From assembly GCA_018257865.1 (NCBI GenBank), contig JAEUBA010000072.1, forward strand, positions 62,001-126,000: a stretch of DNA of 64,000 nucleotides, in the 5' to 3' direction. The stretch comes from Stereocaulon alpinum (lineage: Eukaryota > Ascomycota > Lecanoromycetes > Lecanorales > Stereocaulaceae). This document shows, piece after piece, positions 1 to 10,553 of the stretch; position 1 is the first letter of the stretch; the number at the start of each line of letters is the position of its first letter. A program made the position numbers and the translations under genes. The notes beneath the pieces are model-generated. The model was not told where the DNA came from. It searched no databases and saw nothing but the letters and a program-made list of their open reading frames with translations.

Positions 1-369
1 GTACTGAAAAATGATCAGCACAGAGCGTCACATTTAACTGCTTGTAGCAACCGATAGTCTCAACTGCATTGGATCACTCGCATCCATTGTCTTCCATTCA
101 CACAAACCTCCAGTCCGAGCTCCTATTCCGGAACATCTCACTTGCTCCCAGCTCGGGATTGTCAATCACAGTCAGAAGACAGCTACCACCAGAGCTAGAG
201 GCTGTATGATCCAAGCCTTCAGGAGTGTATAGAGACCGAAGATCTGACTCAATACTGACACAATCTACGGAATCGTTGATCTCGTCGTCAGCAGTACCCA
301 CAGAGGGACCTTGCAGGAGGGTCTATCTCAAGCCAACATAGCCCTAGTCAACAGCACTTCTTCAACGCC
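1..369. other. 5' edge, no gene recognised
   Basis: No open frame or RNA gene is convincing here. The segment ends directly at the start codon of the DUF7580 gene and so contains at least part of its promoter. Confidence 0.4.
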
Positions 370-2222
370 ATGGTGACTGGTGTAGAGACAGCAGGTCTCA
401 TCCTGGCTGCTCTGCCCATACTCATAGAAGCTCTTTCGGTTTACAAGAGCGGCCTCGATAAGACTGCAACAGTGCTTGGATTGAAGCAAAAGAAATACAA
501 ACTCAAGGTAGAAAGACTCCGAAGGCGACTTCAAACTCAGAGAGCGTCCTTACATATCAACCTATCCAAATTGATTGGGCGAGCGGCACCGAGCGAAGAT
601 TGCATGAAGTTACCAGAGACTTACAACGACGCCTTGTGGACTGGAGATGTCGCAGAGAAGGTCAAGGCGTACCTAGAGCTCGGCGGAGCATTTCAAACTT
701 TTCAAGATATCCTCAGCTTGTACGAAAGCTATCTTGAAGAGATTGCGGGAAAGCTCGATGGTATCTTCAGACCAGCCAAAGTATGTCAAACATCCCTACT
801 AGTCCGAGATCTACTAGCCTAACGCAGAGTCCAGGCAGACACAAGAGACTTAAAGGCTCTACTCAAGGTCAACAAATGTGAAAATGGCCGTTACCACTTC
901 AGCCAAAGGTTGTCTTTCGTGATGAGCGAGTCTTCCATTGATCAGCTATTGAAAGACCTGTATGACTCTACCTTGACTCTGAGGGAATTTGTTGACGACA
1001 ACGAGGACCTCCACCAGATTCAACGATCCAACGAAGAACCACCTGGAGCCAAAATCAAGAAGGTTACCAGCTCCTTGTATGCGATCCGGAAGCATGCAAA
1101 CGCCCTATTCCGGGCGATAACCTGCGGATGGAATCAGAATTGTCATGAGAGGCACGAGGTCATGCTGTGTCTCGAGCACCGATGCATTAACAATCGTTAT
1201 GCCTTACGGACAACATCAAAAGACGGCGCGGACGGCACCGTGTTCATCTTATTATTTTCTTCGCAATACCCCAGCTCTTCGGACAGCAAGCTGTGGCACG
1301 AGGCGTCAGTAGTTACCATCGAGGAAGATGGATCTAGACTGCTGTGTCCTAAAGGGTAAGTAACTTCAGCATTGGGTACTTCATATGGCAGCAAAGCTCA
1401 CGCTATGTAAGGAGTATGACTTCTTCAGCGAAAAAGTCAGTCACCATGCAAGCCACCCCCACTGTTGTAGTCACTTCTACATCGACGTTTACGTTGGAAC
1501 ACTCTCTACCTGTTGAGGTGACAAATATCTGCAAGGCTCTCATAGAGGCTCAGTCACCTGTCTTTCAGCTATCACGCGACAATCGCCTATTCTGCGGAGC
1601 GATGAAACCCACCAAAACCCTGCGTCTTATAGAGCAAGGACAGCGTACGATAAGTCTAGATGCATTCCTTGAAGACCGAAGGCAAATATACCCAGATGAT
1701 CGAATAAAGCTTGCTACCAATCTTGCGGCTTCCCTACTGCAGTACAATTTGACCCCATGGCTGCTACGATGTTGGACCAACAAGACCGTCCATCTAGCTT
1801 TACAGCCACGCGCTACTTCCGGCGTCGATGTTGACCATCCACTAATCTTGAAACATTTTGACAGTCAGTCACCTAGCGGACGATACGAGCAGCCCGAAGA
1901 CGATCCAGAATTTGCTCTAATGGAGCTAGGTATTCTCTTGCTAGAGATCTGGACGATGAAAACGTTTGAAAGCTATCTCAAGGAAATGGGGCATACCCTT
2001 GAGACCTTCCAAATCCATGACAAAGACACCCGCCTAAGGTACTCCATTGAATGGTTCAAGAGCGTGAAAGTAAAGCTTTTGCCCAACTATTGCAAAGTAG
2101 TGGGCATCTGTCTGCGGCCCTCCGCTTTTGACCTCTTCAGAACCAGCTGGGAGGATCCGGATTTTAGATTTGCCTTCTATAAAGAGATCGTCGACCCACT
2201 GTTAAACTTGGATAAAGCGTAA
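370..2222 (+). CDS. DUF7580 family protein (fungal, HeLo/pseudokinase-like context)
   Basis: Three exons (370-780, 835-1355, 1412-2222) join in phase to give 580 residues; both introns are GT...AG, 54 and 56 nt, with CTAAC- and CTCAC-like branch sites. The protein opens with a hydrophobic helix after MVTGVETAGL (residues 1-25), followed by a long helical region. The C-terminal third carries FALMELGILLLEIW (about 478-491), the hallmark of DUF7580 proteins. That motif resembles the hydrophobic helix in the C-lobe of protein kinases, but I see no catalytic HRD or DFG motif, so a pseudokinase is an inference. Members are usually expanded in Pezizomycotina and often sit near NLR and HET genes; a role in allorecognition or signalling is possible but unproven. 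The 5' end is fixed by the MVTGVE start, which fits the family. Confidence 0.82.
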
Positions 2223-2626
2223 CGAAGGCTCGGGCAGGCTGACACAATGTTTCCCCATGTCTTATGTAAGTACATCCACTAAGAGTAGGGGCTGGCGGTC
2301 GACATCTTGTATTAGCCCACTCGACGTTGCGAGAATCAGATGACACGGCGATCAACTCCGCGCCCACATTTAACACATAAAGCAGCTATTCTTGGCTGTC
2401 CACAAACCTTAACGATCGATTTGTAAAGATTCTTTTCGCAGTTCAGGGCTTGTTGAAGGAGTGCATTGTAGATGGGAACATTGAGAGCTCGGCCGTAGGC
2501 GAGGAGCTGAAGGTTACACGCAACGCCAAACAATCGTCACTTCATCCCTTTCCCACAACACATTGCGACCTTAGTTGACCGTGAACTACCAAGTAGAGCT
2601 GTCAAAAGGCCAAAGTGCGCCCAAAG
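2223..2626. other. Intergenic: DUF7580 3' end to SPO11 promoter
   Basis: No supported gene. Any additional upstream SPO11 exon would lie here, but none could be assigned. Confidence 0.4.
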
Positions 2627-4089
2627 ATGACGTTGGTACGACGACATGCGAATGTCGAAGTCGTTACAAAGATTGAGAAGATTTTCGAAAACATCGCAGA
2701 CAGCTTGCTTCGCGAAGAGGAATTATCCATTCCACTGCGATACAAGAAGCTTCAAACAACACCTCCACAAGAAGCGAATGCTGAGGTTTCAACTGAGCTC
2801 ACCAATGTGTCATTCCCAGCAAAGACACCACGGGAAGCACGGAGTTTCAGTGCGCAGACCTCACCCCACTACCACCTTATCAGCATGCTAACATCTTCTC
2901 AGCCGTGCTCATTCGTATCCTGGAGCTCATGCACGAGGCGTTGTGTGACAATGTCGTCGTCTCGAAGAGGTGAGTAGCACGCTGAAATCTGGCGCATGAA
3001 TTCAGTTCTCAAGCACATTTGACACTGATCGCTTGCAGGAATATCTACTACAAGGACCCAGCACTCTTCAAAACACAAGCTGTCGTGGATCGCTATGTCG
3101 ACATCTTGGCATACACGTTTGGCGTTCAACGATCGGCGCTCAATGTGGTCAGTTTACCACGTCCCTCATCGCAGTGAAGTGATGCTCTGACCTAGGTCTC
3201 CTCTCTTAGACTGCAGCTGCGAAAGGCCTTGTAGCCGGCGAGTTCACGCTTACGAACTTGGATGGCACCACGGTACGGCGAGGTGGTGAATCGGTGACAT
3301 GTCCCCACGTTGATGAGATAAAAGCGTGGACGCTGACTCGTTCCAGCCACATCTCATCGACGATGTAAGCGAGGTGCGGAAGGTCGATTTGTCAGGAGTG
3401 AATTGGGTACTGGTCATCGAGAAAGAAGTGAACTCGTCGCAGCACCTTATCATCATCACCGACGGTCACTGATGACTTCCAGTCCACCTTCCGAACACTA
3501 GCCTCCAGCCAACTCCACCAAAACTCCCGTGCAGGCGAAGGCATCATTCTCACTGTCTGCTGACCATCCTCCAAAACACCCCTTACCCTAGCTGATTCCC
3601 TCATAGGCAAAAGGTTACCCCGACATCTCAACCCGCGCCTTCCTCCGCCTCCTCTCCACTAGTCCCACCCTCCCCTCTCAGCTCCCACCTCCACCCATCT
3701 ACGCCCTCACAGACTTCGACCCCGACGGTATAGCCATCATATCCAACTACAAACACGGCTCGTACAATCTGTCTCACGAGAACGAGCATTTGAACGTACC
3801 CAGTATTCGTTGGCTGGGCATCAAGAGCAGGGACATCGTCAACCAGGCGGATGTGACAGAAGCGAGGGGATTATTGAGGCTAAGTGGTCGGGATAGGAAG
3901 AAGGCGGTTAAGATGTTGGAGAATGGCCTTGTGTTGCAAGAAGGTGGTGGTGAGGCGGAGTGGAGGAGGGAGCTGCAGGTTATGCTGATATTGAATGTGA
4001 AGGCTGAGATGGAGGTATTGGGTGAGAGGCAGGGTGGCGTGGAGGGGTGGGTGGAGGAGAAACTGGTTGCGAACACTAGAGACTTTTGA
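2627..4089 (+). CDS. SPO11: Meiotic double-strand-break protein Spo11 (topoisomerase VIA-like)
   Basis: Spo11 makes the programmed DNA breaks that start meiotic recombination, through a tyrosyl-DNA intermediate. Seven exons (2627-2849, 2903-2969, 3039-3147, 3210-3272, 3347-3427, 3483-3554, 3607-4089) give 365 residues, close to the 398 of yeast Spo11. The 5Y-CAP (winged-helix) motif NIYYKDPALF holds the likely catalytic Tyr101. The Toprim fold is marked by Glu179 in VIEKE and by DFDPDG (Asp241, Asp243, Asp245), which bind Mg2+; GYPDISTR and WLGIKSRDI are further family blocks. All junction phases are consistent. The first ATG in frame is at 2627 (an upstream GTG in the same frame is not used); a further 5' exon cannot be excluded. 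The 3272/3347 junction is the least certain. It converges on UBC7. An intact gene suggests capacity for sexual reproduction. Confidence 0.88.
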
Positions 4090-4392
4090 GCGTACGTCGT
4101 CAGCATGGCTGGAGAGTCAATTGACAGGCGTAGAGTTGCAATTGCTGAGGAAGACGCTGTGTCCAGAGACTTCATCACAACGAGACTCGCAGTGCTAGAA
4201 GAGCGTCATATGAATCATGGCTGCACCATCGCATTGTCACATAACGCAATACTCATGCAAGAAATACCCAACCTTAAGACCCCATCCCCACAACGCCCTC
4301 GCTGCACAGAGTCGTCTACCCCTTCCCTCATTCCCCACCCGCCTTTACCTCTCCTCTACCTATCCTCGCCTCCCTTATATCCCCCCTCCACA
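4090..4392. other. Convergent 3' region of SPO11 and UBC7
   Basis: Very pyrimidine-rich on the plus strand, with CCCTCC-type runs; open frames here are low-complexity antisense of UBC7 or of the spacer. Confidence 0.4.
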
Positions 4393-5057
4393 TCAACTAA
4401 CCCCCAAACTCCGCCTAACCCCCTCCCTAACAACCCTCTCAAACTCCCCCCTCCGATCCCTCCACATCTTCGCCGCCTCAATATTCGCCGGACTCTCATC
4501 ATTAGGCTCAGCAAGCATACTCATAACACTAATCAAAATCTTCTCCACACTCTGAATCGGACTCCACCTCTCGCTCGCCTTCTCATAATGATTCGGATCA
4601 TCGCCCGGAGCATGCAAGATCGATATACACACAAGACCCGTCGGGTAGACTGTAGTAGAATCCACAAACATCAGCCATCATCCTTCCAACGCCCGCATCT
4701 TGCCCTTAAGCCCCGCCGCGCCCGCCCTCTCGTAAATACCTTCGCCCTCCTGCCTGTTTTCCCCCTTCCCTCTCAAAGCCCCATACACACAAGCAACACA
4801 GAGCACATACCATTCGGATGCCACACCTCACCCAAAAACCGCATGCTTGGCGGATTGAGTGGATAATCCTTTGGAAACTTCAACTCCGCAGGAAAGATGC
4901 CGCCCTCGAACGGCGTGCCATCTGGGCCCTGGATGAGGGCTTCCCAGAGGAAGATGTCGTCTTCCGAGACGGGGCCGGCGGTTATGCCGTCGGGGGGGTT
5001 TGAGGTGAGGAGTTTGTATTCGTGGAAGAGACGGCGGGAGGCGATGGAGGATGCCAT
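4393..5057 (-). CDS. UBC7: Ubiquitin-conjugating enzyme E2 Ubc7 / UBE2G type
   Basis: This E2 takes activated ubiquitin and, with an ER-membrane E3 such as Hrd1 or Doa10, drives ER-associated degradation. Two exons (5057-4811 and 4649-4393) separated by a 161-nt intron encode 167 residues, the normal Ubc7 length (yeast 165). The exon junction splits the Val codon in GEVWHPN-V-YPTG. The active-site cysteine is Cys90 in LVCISILH. It is followed by the acidic insertion APGDDPNHYEKASERW that is specific to the Ubc7/Cdc34 group of E2s. The N-terminus MASSIASRRLFHEYK fits the UBC fold start. It converges with SPO11. Confidence 0.93.
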
Positions 5058-5381
5058 GTTTTGAGGTTAGGTGGGTGGTGGTGGTGGTGTGGTAGGTTGT
5101 AGTTGGTGGAAGCAGGTAGGGGGAGAGAACGGGAGGGTGGGTTGTAGGTTTGTTGTAGGTGATGGAGTGGTACAAGCGGAGAGGTGGTATCGCCGATATT
5201 CGGAGTTAAGCTTCGAGCAAAACTTTGGTCAAGAAAGCCTTGATATCGAGAATGTTACTCATTACTGAGCGATGAAAGTGTAGTTCTAGGATGCTTTCGT
5301 ATACATAAGGCTCCCAACGACGTCACCAATGCTCCAACGCTGCCATGGTATCACATACCTTCCCCGTCCCGTCAGACTAGA
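5058..5381. other. Intergenic between scramblase 3' end and UBC7
   Basis: No gene. The part next to UBC7 has GGT/GGGA-rich purine runs on the plus strand (pyrimidine-rich on the UBC7 sense strand), a common fungal promoter texture. Confidence 0.4.
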
Positions 5382-7084
5382 TTAACTATCAAAGAAGTCG
5401 CCAAAATCCCAACCATCGCCTCCCCCATCTCCTCCATCTCCGCCTCCTTGATCGTTATCGTCCCAAGGATCATCGTTGTTACCCCATACATCCTCATCCT
5501 GGCCAACCTGACCTTGCTGCTGCTGATTTTGGTCTGCCGGCGATGCGCCGTCTCCACCTCTTCCCCTCTGCATGGCTTCGTAGCCAGCCACTGAGCCAGC
5601 GCCCACTGCACCGCTCTCGCCCACCCCTCCAGCACCTCCTCTTGTCATGCTTCCGCCAACCCCACCAGCCTCCTCCACAGCGCCAGCTTCAGCACCCGCT
5701 TCAGCGCCTGCCCCTGCTTCGGCTCCTCCGCCCATACCTGGAAACCACAATGGCATGAAGCCGCCACCACCTGACCCGCTCTTTCGGCTAAAGTAGTCAA
5801 AATCCACGCTGACGGCTGTAGCAAGCATGACAGCCCGCTGGTCAAGTGTCATTCCCGGGTGAGGTTCCTTATTGGTATCTTCGGCTTGCTGGCCCGTCTT
5901 CGAGATGAGATGTCTCGGCTCTTGTGCTAATCCTGCCGCATCCATGCGTAATGCGTAGACACCAGTATCGGTGAAGATCTCGCGACCGAAGCCTGCAAAG
6001 TTGCGGTTCACAGAGCCAATAAGGCGATTGTCTGCGGAGAGAAGAGAGAAATCCCATGACAGGAAAGGCTCGTCCACATAGGCGAATTGACCGAATTGAC
6101 CTTCCTTGTCGTAGGTTGTAGTTAAGTCGAGTGCTTGGGAATTGGAAAGAGGTTGGTTTGGAGGTGGGAGCTGCTGGCTTTCAGGTCTTGCTTCAAGATC
6201 AGGCGACTGGCGGTATAGGAATAGGTTGTACTTTCTTCGCAGTGGAGCCCACTGCTGCTGGGCTTCTCCGATGATGCGCATTTCAGCCAGGGTGAGGGGC
6301 GAGACCTGTGCTGCTTCTGGGTTGACCTCCGTAGTAAGGGAGCCAGATGTAGATGTCGCCATAGCCGTAGAGGAAGAGTAGGCGTATTTTCCAACTTCAA
6401 CAGGATCATAGACGCCTATTCGACTGGAGATCCACGAGAATGGCCGATGGAACTAGCACATCGTCAGCTACCATATTCCTCGTGCTCTTCTCTGCGACAT
6501 ACCCTCAAAACCTCCTTCCCTTGCCTATCAAAGACATGCGTGGTAAAGCTCCGATGCGTACTAAACATCTGCCTAGCCATCATATTGCCCATGCCCAACT
6601 CCCTCTCTGCCATATAACCAATATGTTGTCCCTGTGGATCCATGATAACGTATTTATTCGCCTGCTCAAAGCCTAGCATAACATTCATGAGCTCAAGCTG
6701 CCTTGTCACTACTATGGAGGAATTCGACAGTATGCTTGTGGCGGGGTGCTTCTCGTTGAGGACGCCATCTGGATCTTCGGGTATATGTACTGGTGAGAGG
6801 AGGCTGTTGTTCTCTTGGTCTGCATTGCGAAGGGCGCCAGAGACGGTGTCAAGGGAGGACTGTTTCTCTTTTGGGGGTTCTAAGGATTTCTCGGGGGGTT
6901 GGTATTTGTCTTGACGCCGTCTTATGAAACGCTCCCATTTTGGCAGTGGAGGTGGCGGGCGTCGAGAGGAGCCTCTAGGTCCTGGTGGCAGCGTTTTGAG
7001 CGCAGGCTTTGACGTTGCAAAACCAGCACGAAGCAAGGGTACCAGTGGATTGGGAACCTTTGGTCTTATTGTTAATGGTGGCAT
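5382..7084 (-). CDS. AIM25: Phospholipid scramblase family protein (AIM25-like)
   Basis: Two exons (7084-6503 and 6452-5382), with a 50-nt intron beginning GTATGT, encode 550 residues. The N-terminus (MPPLTIRPKVPNPLVPLLRAGF) is basic and lacks acids, as in a mitochondrial presequence. The scramblase domain starts around SSIVVTRQLELMNVMLGFEQ (about residue 120) and runs through the exon junction (EVLRFHRPFSWI) to the family block DFDYFSRKS near residue 425. The remaining C-terminus is a low-complexity tail rich in Gly, Ala-Glu repeats and finally Asp-Gly-Asp. Yeast Aim25 is mitochondrial and linked to stress and mitochondrial inheritance; lipid-scrambling activity is inferred for the family, not shown here. 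It lies upstream of and in tandem with UBC7. Confidence 0.9.
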
Positions 7085-7920
7085 TATGCGATGTGATGAT
7101 GTTGATTAGGGAGACATTGACGATCTTCGATGTACAGATCAACATGAATTGTGGCGTCATCCCTTGCAGGATGCACATTCCACTCCATGTACTCAATTTG
7201 TACAAGACTTTTGTAAGTCTGTCCTAGATGGATCTCGCCATTTCGACATAGCATATAATGCATACCCTATAGCTAGTAGATATTCGGAACTCGACAGTTC
7301 ACGACATCCCGCCATTGTCTCCCCAGTACGTGGTGCTTCAACCACACTGAATCTGCCAATATGGCCATGATACTGAAGCCAGGTGCTGCTACTCGCGAAT
7401 GGCGTTGCAACCACAGCCGAAACATACTGCAGCAAGATCAAGACCCAGAAGCCAAAGCACGCCTAAACCACTTCTCAACAGCCTTGGACTGCATTCCTAC
7501 GAGCTCAGAGCCGGCACCTTCTTGTCCAAAAAAGGTGCTTGCACAAAGTGACCCAGTTATAGGATTGCTTCCGTTGTCATCAAATGAATATAACCCTGAA
7601 TATGAAACACGTCAAATCGTAGAAATCGATCAAAACGTGCGATTAACGACAGGTCTTCCCTCTTGGACGCCTCGTAAGACATTGACAGAATGCCAACATA
7701 TGGTTCACCTTTCCATCATTCCGAACGGTAGTAGAGGCGAGCAGTGACTGCTGAGGTTCCTATTATAAGTAAGAGAAAAGAGAAAGCAGGAAGCGATTGG
7801 AGGCATTGATATTGGCAGTTTAGCCGAAGTTTCCCCAGAACCGAGGCCTCCGCATCTCCATCTCGAGTCGACGCAAACATCATCATAACAACCACCTCAA
7901 TTTGGGCAACAGCAAGCACA
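7085..7920. other. Divergent promoter region between scramblase and SDHC
   Basis: The region separates two divergently transcribed genes for mitochondrial proteins. An ORF of 128 codons (7361-7747, plus strand, ATG start) lies in it, but it matches no family I know and its composition is not clearly coding. I treat it as unsupported. Confidence 0.4.
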
Positions 7921-8765
7921 ATGTTGCCTCAACGATTCATGCAGCTGTCTTCTAGGCGGCGTAAGTACTTCCAGCATTGACTACATGATTGCATTGAGAC
8001 TCAATTGCTAACACCATCCCAGCCCTAGCCAACCAACCCGCCCTCTCCAGATTCGCAGCTCCAGCAGCAATTGCAGCCCGCATCCAAGCTCGGTGAGGCT
8101 TTCAAAACCCCCCTCCCCTCCCTCATCTTCCTACCCTACTAACACCCTCCTCCGGCAGACACGTAGCATTCCAACCCTCCTCCTCCCCCGTCCAAACAAC
8201 CCCCGCCAAACCCTCAGACGCCTACACAATCCTCGCCGCCCAGCGCCGCCGTAAGTCCCCTCCCACCACTCCCTCCCCACCCCCCACAGCACCATAACCC
8301 CCAAGCCAAGCCGTGACCCCCCCAACAGCCCCTCACCTCCCACCCCACCCCTACCCAAAATCCCTCCCTAACATACCATCTCCCCCAGTCCGCCCCGTCT
8401 CCCCCCACCTCAGCATCTACCAACCCCAAATAACATGGTACCTCTCGATCTCGAACCGCATAACCGGCTCCCTCCTCTCCGGCGGCCTCTACATCTTCTC
8501 CCTCGCCTATCTCGCCTCCCCCCTCTTCGGCTGGCACCTCGAATCCGCCTCTCTAACCGAATGGTTCGGCTCCCTAAATGCATTCGTAAAGGGCGGCATT
8601 AAGTTTATGATAGCGATGCCGTTTACGTTTCACAGTTTTAATGGGGTGAGGCATTTGGTTTGGGATGTGGGGAAGGAGTTGAGTAATAGGCAGGTGCAGG
8701 TTACGGGGTGGGGGGTGCTGGGTATTAGTGTGGTTAGTGCGATGGTGTTGGCGTTTTTGGTTTGA
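7921..8765 (+). CDS. SDH3: Succinate dehydrogenase cytochrome b560 subunit (SdhC), mitochondrial
   Basis: SdhC anchors complex II in the inner mitochondrial membrane, binds heme b with SdhD and forms part of the ubiquinone site. Four exons (7921-7960, 8023-8092, 8159-8250, 8389-8765) give 192 residues, typical for fungal SdhC. The N-terminus MLPQRFMQLSSRR and the following Ala/Arg-rich stretch look like a presequence. The mature part has the signature RPVSPHLSIYQPQ, then three hydrophobic membrane helices. The heme and quinone motif FHSFNGVRHLVWD lies between helices two and three. Introns are 62, 66 and 138 nt; the third is very C-rich. All phases agree. SdhC is a target of SDHI fungicides in fungal pathogens; no resistance call is made. 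Confidence 0.94.
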
Positions 8766-9057
8766 TGATGGGGAGGGGAGGAGCGTGGAGTGGAGCGGAC
8801 GGTGAAGGGGAGTGGGGCGAGATGTGTGCGTGCAAGGGGGTGGGTTGATACGTGTATAAATCTTTGAATAAGAGATTAGCAAATTCGATTTATCATCTCG
8901 TTGTATCTGGAATGAAGATAAGTATGATGTCATTAAGATCATATTATGTTATACCATATGCCGTACTAGCTTGTACGCATATCTCTATCCCAATAATGAC
9001 AGACGCCTCTATATCCATTGCCTCTATATCCATTGTCTCTAAATCTATTACGTCCTT

Positions 9058-9838
9058 CTATACCCATCTATCATGTCGAACCCATGTCGGGGAACCCTGT
9101 ATCAAACCCCTGTCTTCCATTACTTCTCCAGCTGTCGACGTATCAGCAGAGGTCTCCAAACCCGATGTTGCTGAGATCTGCTCACCTTGCATGCCATTCA
9201 CAGCCGCTCCGTTACTCAGAATAAGCTTCCGTAAGCGCGAGCGATGCACATCCCGCGAGTCATGCGCATCTCGAAGGACTTGGGGGAGGCGCTGGTGGTG
9301 GCTGTGGATGCTGAGGACGCGGGCGTTTGGGCGAGTTGGCGAAGCATTTATGTAAGGAGAGTTGGACTTTCATGTTTGAAGATGCGAGTGAGGAAAAGAC
9401 TGAGATGTTGCGAAGATATTGTTGCCCCGATTAACTCGAAAAAAGGAAATGCTCGGACGACTATAGCAGACAAGAGCAGTTTGAGAATGAAAAATTCAAT
9501 TCAGCGCCTACCTCACCGCCCTTAATACTGCTTCTGAAATTGCGTCCACGAAAATGCATGCCATGATCGAAGCGTGGAGCTTTGAGCAAAACGAAGACAT
9601 ATCTGGTGGACTACATGAAGGAGAGATAAACTATCTTGCAATGCGAGAAAGAAAGAGCAATCACCGTGGACCATCCTACCTTTCATTGTTCGGCGGCAAG
9701 GCCCGACGGCAGAAGATTCCTGTGTGGAGACGCGGCTGAGTGCTTGAAGATTGGTGCCCGAGATCGGCCCTGATGGTGGATATCCGCTAGCAGCATGCTC
9801 GGTCGTCACACCGCCATTCGTGATCCTGTCTGCCATGT
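9058..9838 (-). CDS. Possible three-exon hypothetical gene
   Basis: A start ATG at 9838 opens a frame beginning MADRITNGGVTTEHAASGY and ending at a GTAGGA donor near 9679. A hydrophobic stretch (DMSSFCSKLHASIMACIF), read after an AG following TCCACC, keeps phase. A third stretch with RLPQVLRDAHDSRDVHRSRL and SATSGLETSADTSTAGEVM ends with a stop at 9058. Linking the three needs one long intron of about 165 nt. No family is recognised. The last exon has convincing codon choice; the middle exon is the weak point. The locus could equally be two unrelated fragments. Confidence 0.3.
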
Positions 9839-10093
9839 TATCCACAGAAAAAAGAAAAAACTTTCTTAGTCTAACTTGGTCAAAATCTAGACGGATCGAA
9901 GCGACATGCAATTTTGAAACCCCCACACACACACTACCATCGGGACATTCTCCACCTTACGGGTCCTTTTCCGACACTTTAAGACATTGAGTCCCGAACC
10001 CCTGCATAACAGCCTTCACCCCGGCACTTCATCATGTCGGTACTTTTTCGAACCTTTTCGAGCAATTTTCAACGTCAGTGCAAGTTCTGTTCG

Positions 10094-10553
10094 TCATCCG
10101 ACATATCGTATATGACAGGCTGAGTTAGAGTACCTGAGACTATCAGAGCCAAGAAATTCTATCGGCTGCGGACGTGATGAACTCACCATGTACAGACGAA
10201 GAGAGCTTTTTGGACTTCATAAGTCGCTTGGAGAACCTGAATGACATATCTCCGTGACGCTGAGGAGGTGATAGAGGCGGTGTGGCTGGTGGAGATAACG
10301 GCGAGTTTGGCCGGCCGCGCATTGGTGGAGGTGATTCAGATTGGCAGCGCGCGTCGAGTAGCATTGTTGGGCTTGATGGAGGATTGGCTGGCAGACTATG
10401 GGTAGCCGCAGCCCTTTGTGAAGGCTTCGCTGGCTTAGCTGGCGGGTGTGCCCTCAGTGGCCGAGGATGCTGGTCTTCGGGAAGCAGATCTGGTGGAGTT
10501 GATGGCCTGTCGCCAGGCAAGTGACGCAGAAAGCTCGTCTCTGCTCTGGCCAT
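10094..10553 (-). CDS. Small proline-rich hypothetical protein
   Basis: An ATG at 10553 (or five codons upstream) opens a frame for a Pro/Ser-rich protein. Without splicing it runs to 10143. A GTGAGT donor at 10186, a CTAAC branch and CAG acceptor at 10120 would instead give a short second exon ending at 10094 and about 130 residues. Motifs are low complexity: SPPATPPLSPP, and a basic patch FSKRLMKSKK after it, which could bind membranes, nucleic acid or partners. No known family. Confidence 0.35.

Noticed and set aside
5071..5268. Possible 5S rRNA-like stretch near 5190
   Set aside because: Some local resemblance (GGAGTTAAGC) but internal box A/C promoter elements and helix pairing are not seen.
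7361..7747. 128-codon plus-strand ORF upstream of SDHC
   Set aside because: No recognised domain and no clear coding bias; lies in a divergent promoter.
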